A stretch of DNA of 64,000 nucleotides, taken from assembly GCF_000247815.1 (NCBI RefSeq), contig NC_021674.1:82568935-82632934 (forward strand), in the 5' to 3' direction. The notes under the pieces were generated by a model. That model had not been told where the DNA came from, did not search any database, and saw only the letters and a program-made list of their open reading frames with translations. Position numbers and translations under genes: made by a program. The stretch is from Ficedula albicollis (lineage: Eukaryota; Chordata; Aves; Passeriformes; Muscicapidae). Of this stretch, positions 41,978-55,700 are shown piece by piece (position 1 is the stretch's first letter; each line of letters opens with the position of its first letter).

Positions 41978-42887
41978 TGTGGTGGGTAGATCCTGGCTGG
42001 ATGCCAGGTTCCCACCAAAGCTCCTCTGTCCCTCCCTCTCCAGCTGGGCAGGGGAGATTAACTACAACAAAAGGGTCATGGGTTGGTGAGAGAAGGGCAG
42101 GAAGAGATTACTCATCAATTTCTGTCACAGGCAAAACAGACGCAGCTTGGGGAAATTAGTTTGAATTTACAACCAATCTAATCAGAGTGGGATATATGAG
42201 AAACAAAACCAAACCTTTAAAGCACCTTCTGCCTCACCCATGCCTTCTTCCTAGGCTCAATGGTACTCCCAATTTCCCTACCTCCTGCTCCTGATTCCTG
42301 ACAGGGAGGGCTGCTCCCACTCTTCACCTTCTCCAGAGTGGGGTCCTTCCCTTGGGAGACAGCCCTTCTGAATTTCTGCAACTTGGGTCCTTCCCACAGG
42401 CCCCCATATGGTCACCAGTCCTGCCAGCAAACTTGCCTCAGGGTGGGTTTTTCTCTCCACAGTGCCACAGATCTGCCAGGAGTCTCCTCCAGCATGGTCT
42501 TCCATGGGATCACAGCCTCCTCTGGCTGCATCCACCTGCCCTGGTCTGGGTTCCTCCATGGCTGCAGGGAATCTCTGCTCTAATGCCTAGAACATCTTCT
42601 CTCCCTCCTTCTCCACTGGCTTTGGTGAGCTCGGGGCTGTTCCTCACATACTCTCACTTCTCTCTTTGACTGAAGTTGCACAGTTTTTTCTCTTCCTTCC
42701 TAGATCTGTTATCCCAGAGGTGCTACCACTGTTGCTGATGGGCTCAGCCTTGGCCAGATGTGTATCCACCCTGGAGCTGTACGGCATTGGTTCTGTTGGA
42801 CATAAGGAAATATTTTGGCAGCTTCTCACAGAAGCTACCCCTGAATCCCCCCTGCTATCAAAACCTGGCAATGCAAACCAATATACA
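41978..42887 (-). mobile_element. Solo LTR of an avian endogenous retrovirus, ERVL-like
   Basis: About 910 bases running from TGTGGTGGGT to CCAATATACA on the plus strand, giving TG...CA ends. Five bases on each side, ATATT and ATTTT, match at four positions and may be a worn target-site duplication. Internal blocks are ones I know from a widespread bird LTR: GTGGGTAGATCCTGGCTGGA with GATGCCAGG, repeated TGGGTCCTTCCCA-like modules, ATCTGTTATCCCAGAGGTGC, and GGCAGCTTCTCACAGAAGCT. No gag, pol or env sequence flanks it, so it is a solo LTR. The ERVL label and minus orientation are from memory and less sure than the LTR call. The 75-105 codon frames inside it are not genes. Confidence 0.75.
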
Positions 42888-45800
42888 ATTTTAATTTTTC
42901 ATACGCTCATCTGTCTCTGTGAATAAAAATTTACATAATTTTTAGGTTTTATATTCAAATTTTTTTCCTTTTCAGTCTCCTGGAAGTATTTATAGGGTTT
43001 TAAACACAACAGCAGGCCCACTGGCTGCAGCTGTCACATCTATGATGGAGATGCATTTCATTAGGGACTGCTGCAGCATTCTGGCCTGACAATATATTTC
43101 CAAGTCTTATGGTCTGAATAGCTGCTTATGTGCAACCTGCTTTTGACTGATCATACAACTATAAGCTTAGAGTAATTCCACTGAAGTAAATGAGCTGAAA
43201 GACATCTCTTATAGTCTCACTTAAAACAGTTAGATGCTAAAAAAATGTGGATATGCACCCAGACACGAGAATTAGTACTGTTCAGTCTTTGAAGTGTTTA
43301 GAACCTTGGGGCGTGATTTACCACAGGCAAGGTGGCTGCTGGAGGTTTGTGTTCTGACACAACTCCATGATAGGGCTCTGCACTTTTGCATTAGAAATGT
43401 GCTACAGAATGGGTGCTCTACCTGCCCTGCCTGGGTCAATGGCTACATTTGCCAGTGGTGCTGTGCATACTGTCTCAAAACATGCAAGGTCAAGCCCGTG
43501 GATTTAAGTTTGGACATTTTCTTCTGCCACAGAGTTGCATCAGTCAAATTAAACTCAGGACCTGCAACTTAGTAAAGTACCTGAAGATATTCCTGTGTAC
43601 AGTGCTATGCCAAAATGTCAGTACATCCTCAGTATTACCTAGTTACCATACGTGTCACTTCTGGATTGCCAAAGAAATACCCTTATGTTACAGTTTTGAC
43701 ATGTTAATCCACAGTTCATATGAAGAATTGACTATTTACAGGCAGAAAAAATGTCTTTTGCACACAAGTGCTTGAAACAGAGAAGTTTCAAAACACAGCT
43801 TAGCTTTAGTATTCATTACACATATATGCAACCAAAGTTTAAAAAACTCTATCCTCAATGTATGGTGAAAAGATTTGTTGCTGTTGGCTTTTAGCTTTTG
43901 TTCACTTTTGATCATGAACTAAAACAGAGCAATTCCAGGACAGTAGTTCAGCAGTCCTAGTACCAATCTCCCACTTTGAAGGAGCTTTTAACTTTCTGTT
44001 TCTGACCAAAAGACAGGATGGTGTTGTGCCCTGTGGACAACGTTTTTAACATCAATACTCTTATCATAATTCATGTTAAAAATCTGGACAGTCTGGGTTC
44101 TTTTGTTTCTTCTCAACCACCAGATTTCAAGAACTCTTAGAGTTGTTACTTTTACTGTCACAATGAGGGACGGGTGCACCGTGGAAGGACCAGCCTCCAC
44201 AGTGCAGAATTTTTTGGCCTCTCCTTCCCATTAGCTAACTGTGTGGTCCGTGGAACAGCGAGAGCGTAGGAGGCTGTGAGGGTGGCCCAGAGACACGGGA
44301 GCTAACAGCAGGGACACTCTCAGTGACTCTCTTTTTTCTTAAAAAAAAAAATGTGTCTGGAAAAAATAATCATTTTGGTCAAAATCCTGGGTTTTTTTTT
44401 CCCTGGGTTCTGATGATACATTTTCAAACAGCAGGAGCTGAAAGCAATATCAGCAGGTTCAGCAGCAAAGACAAAAAAATACCAATGTGTCATTATATTG
44501 CTGGCTGCAGTCTAAGCTCCCTCATGCTAGCAAGCCTTTCATTCCTCCTACTGCTTCTCCCTTCACACACACTTCATAGCAATCCCTTTTGAAATGCTTT
44601 TGCCCTTCTCCCCTTCTCCTTCTGTGCTCGTCACCTTTGTCACTGTCTTTCTCAACTGTGCTCACTGCTGCTTAAGTATAAGGCCAATAATTAGAACAAA
44701 AGTGACTGGTGCACTGTTTTTCTACCCCAAGTCATATGGCAACCAAATCTTAGTAAAAATACTATGCATCCTCAGTTTGCTTTGTGATTTCTCTGGGCCA
44801 CCATGCCTCGAAAAAACCCAGGTGGGGCCAACACTGCCTTCTTTGCTGACCAGAAAGTTCACAGAGTAACAGCCCAAACCTTCCTAGTTGTTAGATTAAG
44901 AACACACCTTTCAAACATAAATTCTCCTTCACATGTTATTTTATGTTCTGTATAAACAGTCTAAGCTACATAAAGGATTGTGCTTCCATTACAGGTATGA
45001 GTTTAACTAAATGTTGTCATAACTCACAAGCAGGAGAGCATTGAAGAATAGAAATAGGAAGAATAGTTCCCTGTAGGCTGTAATGGTGAACTGTCATCAA
45101 ATATATTTAATGTGCAAAAGAAGAAATTTCAGTCTTTTCTGGGACTGAATCACTCAGCACAGCTATGTTACAAATAGCAATAAAGAAAAGTATGTGGAAA
45201 AGTGCATGCTTAGAATGCTGTTCAGACATACACAAAAATGGTAAGACATTTAATGCCAGTGATAAAAGATATTCAGGACAAAAAGCTGAAGCCCTTAAAT
45301 TGTGGCTACAATAAAAACTGGAATGGACACTCCAGTGTTTTTTAAGCCTATGCCCTCTGATCATCTGAGTTGAAGACAGAGCTGCCTTGACCAGGGAGGT
45401 GTGTTAACTCCAATATAAGCAAATTTGATGTCCCAGCCAATATTTTTTCTGTTAGAAAGACAGAAGCTAGACAGACAAAACTTCTTTAAACTTCACATTT
45501 GAGAGACTCCCTTGCCTAAGAGCTGCAACTTCAGACCTATACAAATTAGAGAAAAGAGAAATCATTCCACAAGTTATGAACTTATAGAAAAAATGTCTAT
45601 ATTACATAATATTTGCAATTTGATGATTCATCTGTCCTTGAAACCTCTGCAAAATCATTAATCTGTGGAGGGCTTCATTAAGGTGCTGAAGAGACCTTTG
45701 TGATTTTTATACAGCCCCTGGCACCAGGCACACATAATTTTGTGTGTGTGTCCCTTAGGGGCCCAACCCTTGTAAGAAGGACTGACAATTAAATTTTTTA

Positions 45801-47870
45801 TAAGCTCTGGAAATATATCCTTTTGATAAGATGGATGGTAGACACTTATTAAACTAGCTGTTTTTACTCTAATTTTTACTCTACTCCATGCACCTACCCT
45901 TGTACCCATACCATATTTTCCTCCATATCCCACCCAAGAGCTACACTGCTTTCTGCCCTAAAATTAGTTTTTTCATTTATTTTGAGTGCATCTGTTGCTG
46001 GCAGCTCTACAGTCTGTGCACTGCCACGTCTCTTGAGTTCTGTTAGTTCCATGATCAGTTTACATTGAGGTAATGGAAAATGTCTGTACCCATAAGCCTT
46101 TCAATGACAGTCGTAAATCATGACTCAAGCTCTCCAGAACACCTGCCTGTTCATCTGGGTTAATCCCTCTCCAATTGCAGACTAAATTGCAGCAACCAAA
46201 ATGTTTCATATACCAGCAGAACCTACCTGCAGCTGGAGCTGTACACAGGGGAGAGACAATTAGACTTACTTGTGAGGGCATCTGTCACTCTTCACAGTGT
46301 TACTTCAGTCACTCGTTTTAAGTAACAAACCAAAATTTTCCCCCAAATTTATGATCTTCTTATATGACATTAATAGATTCACAAGAGAAGATAGAATGGG
46401 AAATACTACAATGCATATCTGTCTACCTAACCAATTAGAATGCATCAGGGATCAATATATGTAGCAGCTTGAAAAGATGTCCAGGATTTAGAGGAAAAGT
46501 TTCACTTATTCTCCACTGAGGACAGTTTAGACATTAGAAGAGCATTTTATGATGTTGGATAAAACTTGTAATCTGTGATGATGTGTTGTTTTTCATTAAT
46601 TGCAAATACTTTCCAATTGTTCTAGAATTATTGAAATAACCTTCTAAAAACTCAAATAACCAAGAAAAATAAAGCCAGAAATCAACACAAAAATATCTTA
46701 GAAAAGAAACAGCAGGGGGGAAGAAAAACCAACAAACTGCTATCTGTGGAGATACAGCAGAAAAAGTAAAAGCAAAGTGAATCAAAAAGGGGCAAGTTTA
46801 CCTAAAAAAACTACTCAGAGATGGTTTTGTGAATGGATGACAGACAAATTCCAAGGAAGAAACTTTCTGAAAATTATGCACAGGGCCTCTGACCTTGCAC
46901 CTTCAGTGATTTGCTCAGTCAAGGTTTCTTGGTGCTCCACTGGCATCAGTGCAGTTTGTGTAGGCATCTAGGTCTTGTGCAGGAAAAATGAAGTGAGTGA
47001 AGTCAGCTGTGTGAAATAGGAGTTTTGAATGAGTGGAAAACTTGCTTCCTTCACATTCTTCCTTTTCCTCCTAACAAGAATGCTGAAGTGCTATACAAAT
47101 GCCACTCTAACATACTCTGAAGCACCCGTTTGGAAACTGTATTGTGAAAGTGGCAGAACAAAAGGTAAAGCTGATTGTAATATGTAACACCTTCTGCTGA
47201 ATTTCTTTTTAAAAAAAAAAACAAAAAAACTTCCTGTAAACATGGTAAGAATGTAGGTGTTCTTTTGTCTTCAGGGAAGAAAAATACCTAAATTTTCTGT
47301 TTGTGTGTAAAACTACAACTATTTGGTAGTCTTTTGAAATGAAAATTAGATTCTTTATTGTATTTGTGTAAATTGCAATACTTAATGGACAAAAGACCCT
47401 ACGAACTATGAAATACTGGGAATCCTACCTCCATTTTTGTTTGCAATAAAATAAAATGTGAATAATAGCGTTGACTTTGATTTATTTTTACTGGACTGAT
47501 ACCAGCATAATTATCTTTCTTTGGAATCTTTCTCTACTTCTGCGAGGAGTTTTGTGTGCACATCAGGATAGCTGGCCTGCAGTGATGTGCCTTTCAGGGT
47601 TGTCTGCTTTTTGGCCCGTGTGTCTGAGTTTTCTCAGTTCTGAAGCCAAGTAATCCTTGGCCTTGGGCAAATATCTATGCCCATTTTTCACCTTCACAAA
47701 GGAATAAAATACAGCTGAGACACATGGTACCAGTAACTGGGAGAATTCCTGAGTCCCACAGTATAGATGTTGTCATGGGGATTGGAGACTCTAACACATA
47801 AAATAGCTTTTCACAATGCTCATTGTCCAAAGGAAAAAAAAAAAGAAAAAAAAAAAGCAGGAAAAAAATG
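42888..47870. other. Non-coding sequence, nothing recognised
   Basis: Frames of 85-120 codons (43294-43775 plus, 45658-45933 minus) have no recognised domain. 44200-44330 is CpG-bearing and GC-richer than its surroundings but has no identifiable feature. An A-rich block sits at 47832-47868, just before the triplication. Confidence 0.5.
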
Positions 47871-48165
47871 TAGAGGCTTTTAAGATATTTTTAGAGGGTC
47901 ACAATATCATAGGCTCTACTCCATCAATTATACTAGGAGAATTAAATGTAATGTTCCTTTAAAGGCTTTTAGAATATTTTTAGAGGGTCACAATATTATA
48001 GGCTCTACTCCATCAATTATACTAGGAGAATTAAATGTAATGTTCCTTTATTTATTTCTAAGTAGAGGCTTTTAAGATATTTTTAGAGGGTCACAATATC
48101 ATAGGCTCTACTCCATCAATTATACTAGGAGAATTAAATGTAATGTTCCTTTATTTATTTCTAAA
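47871..48165. repeat. Triplication of a 90-102 bp unit
   Basis: Copies lie at about 47871-47961, 47962-48062 and 48064-48165. All contain TTTTTAGAGGGTCACAATAT, ATAGGCTCTACTCCATCAAT and GGAGAATTAAATGTAATGTT. Copies 1 and 3 share TTTTAAGATATT and ATATCATAG; copy 2 has TTTTAGAATATT and ATATTATAG. Copies 2 and 3 share the tail TTTATTTCTAA, which copy 1 lacks. Confidence 0.95.
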
Positions 48166-49609
48166 AAGGGGAAATGCAGCCATGATTCCTTTATTGTTCT
48201 CTACCTTATCCAAGCTTCAGCAGAGCTATCTGAAATTCAATTCTTTTAGCATTTGAATTGGCCTTCTCTTTTCAATTCACAGTGTTCCTCTTGAACAACT
48301 TTAATTCTTTACTTCTCTGCTGTACCAGTCCTGTTTTCATGTTATTGCCAAATGCACTTATATGTGTGTACTTATATTCTATATAAATCCCTGTCAGAGT
48401 TAAAAATAAAGTATCAATGATAGATTGGATTTATCTGAATTTATTCCACTTCAAAAGTTTATATGAAAACGAATCCAGTTTATTAAAAGCAAATTCTTTT
48501 TTAATGACCATAGTAATTGCTTCATTGCCACTGTTCCTGATATTATCAGTACTAACATCAGTAGCTGAGGAACACAGGCAAATAAATCTGTTTTTAATAT
48601 TATTATAAAAACTTTACATATAAAATGTAAGTCTTGTGAGGAAACCTAATATTAAAATCGAATGCAAATTAGATTTAAGAGAAAAAAGAACAACACTCCC
48701 TACTGTTATTTGGTAAAATATGCAATAAAACCAAGTCAAATAAAGGTACAGACTGTGCCTATGCTAGCAAACTAAACAGCATGGAGGAACCAGGCTGAGG
48801 TCTGGCACCTGTACCTTGTTTAATTGTTCCCATGCTCCCTGGCATGGTTTTGGTCCAAGAGATTCAGCAGGATCAGACAGTGCCTGGTTGGGAACAAGTA
48901 TGTGTTGAAGACTGTCAATAAATAACCAGCTCAGATTCAAATGCAGTGATGGGGGCTAAGACATCTCAGCTGAGTGAACATATGCCAGGGAAAAGCCTTT
49001 GTCCTGCTTTTTTACTAAGAGAAATATAACTTGGGTTCACTTTTTCTGGAAAACCCCTTTTGAAGTCCTGTAAATACTATGGCAAATAATTTTGCAGGTG
49101 GAAAAGTTCATTGAAACAAGAAGCTCAAAAAACATTCTGCCACACAGACAGAATGAAAATGCCAGACATAGAGACATGATCCCTAGATTCTGAGGATTGC
49201 TCCTCTTTAAGAGACAGATTCACAGCCCTTGCAACTGTTTAATATTCTGAGATTTAGATTTTTATGTTCTTCAATGAACTACTTTTGCCTACTTTGCAGG
49301 AGCCAGTTACTTGGAAAGAAGTTTCATATTTTAATGTAAGAAACTTAGGAAGAATTTATTTATTTTATCCGTTTACAAAGTCCAAAAATGTGGGTTTGTG
49401 CATTCCCTTTGATTTCTTAATACATATTATTTCTTCACTAGACTCTAAGAAGCCAGATGGGATAGCATGTAGTATTTTCAGAGATAATCAAAGTGTTTGT
49501 ACAATCTGGTTTATTGAAATCTCATTTCTTCCTAGGAATCAGTGACAGACACCTGATAAAAGTAAACTACTGACTTTTAAGTTGCCTATATCCCAAACGC
49601 GGGTGGAAG
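48166..49609. other. AT-rich non-coding sequence
   Basis: Frames of 63-93 codons only (48417-48608, 49264-49545 plus), not recognised. Confidence 0.55.
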
Positions 49610-50060
49610 ATTTGGCTTGATGGGTGTGGTGTTGTCATAGGTATTTCCCAATTTAGTACTTCCACTAAAAAGAAAACCCCTCCAGAGGGAGACAAAAGGC
49701 AGAGATCATGGGTTGAGATAAGAACAATTTACTGGAAACAGGAATGAGATAGGAAAACAAATAGCAACAGTACCAATGACAAAATTGTCTCTCAGAAAGG
49801 GTGATTTACATGCAAAACGCTCACCATGCCTGGGGCAATGAAAAACAGTGATGAATCCACCCTCAGCCCACCTTGTTTTCCCAGGACCAGAAAGGAGCAC
49901 TGATCCTTCCCAGAAGGGAGAAAGAATCCCCTTTTCCCCAGTCCTGGCAATGACATGAGATGGGATCAGTCCCACTTGATCTTGGCCACGCCCACTGGCT
50001 CCTGGCCCCGCCCCCTCACAGGTACTGCAAAAATTAACCAGGACAGCTGGCAAGGCCAAA
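49610..50060 (-). mobile_element. Probable LTR fragment of an endogenous retrovirus
   Basis: The block contains ATCATGGGTTGAGATAAGAA, CAATTTACTGGAAACAGGAA, TGAGATAGGAAAACAAATAG and CAACAGTACCAATGACAAAA, a texture I associate with avian ERV LTRs. On the right it has GGCCACGCCCACTGG and GGCCCCGCCCCC, GC-box (Sp1-type) motifs that fit an LTR promoter read on the minus strand. The 117-codon minus-strand frame (49706-50059) has no retroviral domain and is a chance frame. Exact ends and family are uncertain. Confidence 0.5.
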
Positions 50061-51576
50061 GCAGCAAAAAGAAAATCCTCTGGTTTCTCACAATCATGCT
50101 AGTCCCATACAGTGCTACTTAAAATTTATATCTAGAGTTGCATTAGCACATCAATGGCAAAAGAAACATTTCTCAGCATGGATATCGCAGCAGAGGTGAA
50201 AAAGGAGAAGGAAAGAAAGCCAAAGTCAGTCTGCAAGCTCAGACATGAGCTGCTTATCATACTCTAATAAAATGTATTCTTCAGATACGGGATGTTAATC
50301 CTCCAAGGACTCAGCAACTAGACACTGCGAAATAATCACCCTGGTATTGCATTGAAAGTTGTCATAGAAATGAATTTATGCTTTACTTTGATTGTTAGGC
50401 ATGGTATGACTCACCCTCAATCACAATCTCTCTTGCAGATGAAAAAGAAAAAAGTTCAGATCCACTTTTATTTTGTCTGAATTAATGACATGAAAAGAGA
50501 GGTATCTGTCCCTCCCTTCTGATCTGCAGTTAATGAGTAAACAGGAGAATTTGGAAGCAAGGAGAAAAGGTTCTGCATGCTCCACAGGCATCAGGGCTCT
50601 AGCACAGCTGTCTAAGCTGCACGGCTTGCTTTCTTGTCTGTCCTGGTGATTTCATTGCAAGATGATTTAGATGATTCCTGCCCAGGTGGTCTGTTGCTAA
50701 ACTGCTCTCCCTACTACTGAAAAACTAAACATTTGATTCAGGGTTGAAAACACTACTGGGCACCAAGCCACTGAGGTTGAAGAGTTGCAACGCAGAATAA
50801 TATCAGAGGCTTCCAAGGATCTGGGAATAAATAGCACCCAAGTTATCACCACTAGAAATAATAGGAAATGCTGAAATAAAAGCAATTTAATGATATTTCC
50901 ATTTATTTTCATGTATGCTCTAGATATATATTAAAATCTGACAGATTTTGGTGCAGGAAGCTGTTTGCACACAGGTTGGTATAGGGAAAATGAGCTGCAG
51001 CTGCACTGATTTTTTGAGCAACTAAAAGAATCATTTGATGGGAATGGTTGAATGATAAGGGACTAAAAAAACACCTTATCTCCTTTTAATAAAACTGCAT
51101 ATTGTATGATTAATTCTTTATATTTTTAATATAGATATATAATGCAATAACAATGTAAACTTCCTTTTCCCCTCTTGCATTTTGATAACATTTCTGTCAG
51201 TTTCCTGTCAGTCAGATTTTACAGACTTGTATAATAGCCTAGGCAATAGCTCACCATTTGTACTGATTTCCTGTGGTTTGGTAATCACATTTCTTTCCTA
51301 ACATCACTCCTCAGAAAGTACTTTGGACTGCATCATGCTTATTACCTGATGTTTTTATCTTCAGGCAAAACAATCAAACCTGAGCCAAACGTTCAGCAGT
51401 TGACTAATGACATGCGGATAAATTTTAACCATAGTTTTAGTCTGATAATTACTGGCAACTAACCAAGTTCCTCAGTGAGTTCTTTTTATTCATCTGTCAA
51501 AGATTACCTTGCCAGACTTTTCTTTTTCTTCTCTGAGAAACAGGGAACTTCAAGGTGCTGAAAAGAAGCATGTAGG
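50061..51576. other. Non-coding sequence, nothing recognised
   Basis: No credible frame or repeat family. Confidence 0.55.
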
Positions 51577-52720
51577 ATGGAGTTCAAGTACTACGAGGGC
51601 TCATTCCACTTCACGAAATCCATTATGAAACACAAATTCAGACTTGTAAATCTGAGGACTGTGGGAAAGTTTAGAGATCAGCCTCTCACTGTGGACATAG
51701 ATGGCCCCAACAACCTGTGGGAAAAAAATGAAATGGGAAAGAAGTTCCTGTGACTAAGACAGTCTGTGTGATATGTTTTGGATGGGGATAAGATTTTTTA
51801 TTTTAGTTCTAAATATGGTACCAGCCATAGAGGATACTTTACAAAATCATGTTTGGATGTCACCTAGCAATCTCCCACTAGCCTTTCTTTTATAGGTTCT
51901 ACTCAGGAGCTAAAGTATGCATTTAAAAGTCTACCACAATACATAGTCTACTACTACCTTATCTGGACATTGAAGAAGATGCTGAAGTGGCCAGCTTGTT
52001 GTCAGTGATATTGTATCCTCTGTTTTTCCTACAGCTTTACAAGTCTGTTCAGATCACCTTCTACGACTACCATAAGCAAGCTTCTGAAGCATCCTCTGAG
52101 GTTACATTTTTTTAACGTTGATAATATCAGCAAAATGTTGCTCCAGGAATCAGTCAGCGCTGAGAAAACAGTATCTGTGCATGCTACAAGAGATCTTTTT
52201 ACTTTTTCAAGATGCTGACAAAAATTTCTGTGGAAGATTGTGGATGCTGCATTGTATTAAAACTACAACTGAACAGAAGAAAAATATCTGTAGAAGTCTT
52301 TAGAAGACATATTACTCTGGCCTTTGATAAACATGAAGAAACACTGCCTCAAACCTATGATGATTACAAAAGCCTGCAGACAATGTTGTGATGAAAATGA
52401 CAAAACAAACTAAATCATAATCTTGCAGTAATTAGGGAATATTATCTGATATTCAGCCACTGCTTTGATGCCAAAGTCCTCTCCTATCAGCGAGCCTATC
52501 AGCTGTTTAATGCTGTCCAAACATTCGGTAACTTAAAATTTTTTCAGGTTGCTGTTAAAATTCTGTGAATGTCTAAACTTCAATACGAAACAGTTTAAAT
52601 GTAGTCAGATATTCTGGATGGGCACATCATCCAGCTTTCTGTTGAAGCAAGGTCTTTGTTTTATCATGATTGTTTAAATCACCAGGTTAGAAGGGGCAGA
52701 AGCAAAAAAGATACAAAAGA
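51577..52720 (+). pseudogene. Unidentified patch of protein-like open frames
   Basis: Several plus-strand frames in a row have protein-like composition but are too short or broken to be a gene. An ATG frame at 51577-51753 gives 58 codons starting MEFKYYEGSFHFTKSIMK. A frame open from 51927 to 52112 includes LYKSVQITFYDYHKQASEAS. A frame near 52440-52540 includes CFDAKVLSYQRAYQLFNAVQ. They lie in different frames with stops between them. A decayed gene, a dead DNA transposon or chance would all fit. I do not recognise a family and assign no function. Confidence 0.2.
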
Positions 52721-55700
52721 GGGTACTTGCCTCAAAATCATTGGAGTCTGTTCCTTATGACTAATCTAAAAAACCATAAATTTTTCAAGCATAAATTCTT
52801 CCACCTCCATGCCCAAACCTCGAGGACAGGATTGATTACCCCTGACACCACTGCTGTTCAGCAGGAAGGAAGCAGAGAGTCTCAGACCGCCCCACTGCAT
52901 CATCCTGGTGTCTGCAGCACTAGGACCTCTGAAGTTGCACATACTCAAGGATCCTGCCTAGTGACCATCCAAATAGTCAAAGTTACTTGACAAAAAGACG
53001 TTTCCTCAGCCATGAGTCCTCAGAAATCAGCTAAATCTTCTGGACCCCAAATGGATGGGCAGGTTTAATTTTTAGTTTGTGAAAGGAATGCATATCCTAG
53101 GGAAGGAGAGAGCTCATGCTTCTGGACCAGCTTCACACTCTTCTAACTTTCCTTAATAACAATCTGTGAAACTCAAACCCTCCAAGAGAGGACTGATCTC
53201 TCTGCTGGGATAAATACATAGCTCAGGTCTTGCCAAGACTCTGTGTGTATGTATATATATGTGTGCACTGTGCAGCACATGGTTTCATACAGAGCCTTCT
53301 TGAAAATCTTAAGTGGAAAAATCTGTTCTAAAAGTATGGAAAATGCTTGAAATTGATAATTTGTTTCTCATGAGGATCATCTTAGCAGGTCATGGTAAAA
53401 TAGGCCAATATGTAAACCAAAACAAATAGATGGCACAAAAAATTAGGTGAGGTTTTTTTTTTTTAATCTGTTTGAAATATATGCATATCTTCAGACATCT
53501 GTGTGAAATTAATTCTGATTTTTCATAAACAGCCAGTAATTGCAGTTATTGTTAATTCTAAACTTCTTTTATTATATTAGCAAGATCATAGGAAACAACG
53601 GAACAGCAAATACACAATTTCTTGAATGATTAGCAAATAAATAAAACCCACATTTTTTCCTAGTTTTCTGTTATCACAGAAAATAAGCCTATCTGATCAG
53701 AATTAAGTAAGAAAGAAGAATATTAATTATAAATAGAAACAATATATAAATTATTTCACCTGCTCTTTTCTTTGTGGTTTACTACAATTCTTGGCTGCTT
53801 CTGTTACTCAGCTTGTTTCAAGTGTCAGTTACTGCATTATGAAATCTTATCCTCCTAAGAGACTTAACATAGAGCACATAGAAAGAACAAGGAAAAAGAA
53901 AGAATGTAGGCTCCAATCGATAATGTGCAACAGAAATTCGCAAGAGGAAATTGTTGTCTTGGGAAATTATTACAATATTTGTTCAAAAGTTAATAGCTCC
54001 TGCCAATGGTGGTTTTGTTTTGTTTTGTTTTTTTGTTTGGTTGGGGTTTTTTAAAACTTTTTTGGTTTTAATCATCATATAGTGCATATTTATGCCACCT
54101 TAGTTTAGAATTTTCTTCAGTGCCCTGTCAGGATTTTTTTTACTTTTCCACTGATCAGACTTTTAGGTGCAAAATAACCAGGTGTAAAAACTGTGTATGG
54201 TATAATCTCCCCCAAGGAACAGGAAAGTTTTATAAGATAGAGTTATCCATCAGTACACAGCTACAATTTCCTCATGTTGTTGCTTACAGACGTTGCTGGG
54301 GACTAGTGAGAGTATGGCAGAAAAAACCACCGTGTATCCACGTGAGCTGCTTTGACAGGAGCTTGGGCTTTATTTGTGGGCGACAAGATAAAAGTGCCCA
54401 AGCTTTTCAGCTGCTCTCTGCCTTGTTGAAAAAATAATGGGAACTGCTTCTTGAAAAAATAATTGGGAACTGTGGAAACAACAAAAAAGAAATTCTTCCT
54501 GATTCTAAGTCTTTGGGAATTGTGGTTTTTCAGTCTAATGAGCAATTAGTCATTTACAGGGATATTGTAAATATTCATAACGTTGATCTGGTTAGTAGAT
54601 AACTGGTATTTCATCCATGCTAAGTAGGTGGATGAGTTTTGATAAAAGAGAAAATGTCTCATATTTTATGTTCAGATTTCTATGTGCTTATAGAAATACT
54701 TCAAATTTTATGAAGTCTGCATATACCTATGTTCATATTACTCAGATGCCATGCTATACCATCACTGTTATAACTCTGACAATTCAGAGTTCATATTTTA
54801 GAGCTGCCATAAAACAAAAAAAACCAATTTTTTAATGAAGAAAATTTTGAGTTACTCACAAAATTTTCTATCTGAATTGAAATGGGAGATGAAGAGGTAC
54901 CAAGGAAAAATAAAAGATTGGGCCTCAAAGTTCAGGCCCTGAGACTTCAGTCATGCAGGTAAAGCACAAACCAACTACTGGGCAATCCTTGAATTGTGCT
55001 TGTTAGTTGTGCTTATAACTTGGTATGTAAAATGGTCTACAACACATTTTTTCCTCTTTGCTCTGACTAATTTGAAGTTTGTTACCATTGAAATGACGCC
55101 ATTGAAAAAGGACAGGCACCATGTTTTCAGCTTTGGGGGGATGTCACCTTTTACAAATACTTGATAAATTTTCGATCTCAGTATGCTAACTTTGGAAACA
55201 AGAAAAACTGTGAAGACTTCTCTGTGAGTGAAGAATAAATAATATTTGACTAAAAATCTGCCATCTGGAGTGTAATGAGAAATTTACCTTTGGAATTTCA
55301 AGTAAAAAAAGAAACAACTAGCTGGTCTTGAAAATAGAAAGTAAAGTATTTGGCAATGCTTGCTCATATTTTTCCTTCCCATATCTCAGTTAGAAATGAT
55401 AGTTCTATTTTTACTTCCTCAACAATGAGAGAACATTGAGGATTTGACGTTTGGTGATTTTCATTTTCTTTCGTACTTTCAACAAGCATACTTTTTCCAC
55501 TGTATCAAGTAAACATCAATAACTGATTTACATATAAATTTAGACTTACTGTATTTTCTCTCCATCTAAAATATCTTTTGGCTCTTTTCAGCAAGCTTTG
55601 GGTCAACAGAAGAAATCCAAGAGAAATTGGCTGAGAATGGTCAGAGAGTAAATTTCTACTACGGGGAAAGGATCTTTCATTAAATCCTGTTATGTTTAGA

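Noticed and set aside
47871..48165. CRISPR-like array of spaced repeats
   Set aside because: The copies are 90-102 bp tandem units with almost no spacers, in a vertebrate genome.
54360..54404. Inverted repeat AGCTTGGGC/GCCCAAGCT as a structured RNA
   Set aside because: Nine bp arms with a 27-base loop in 64 kb are expected by chance; no other support.
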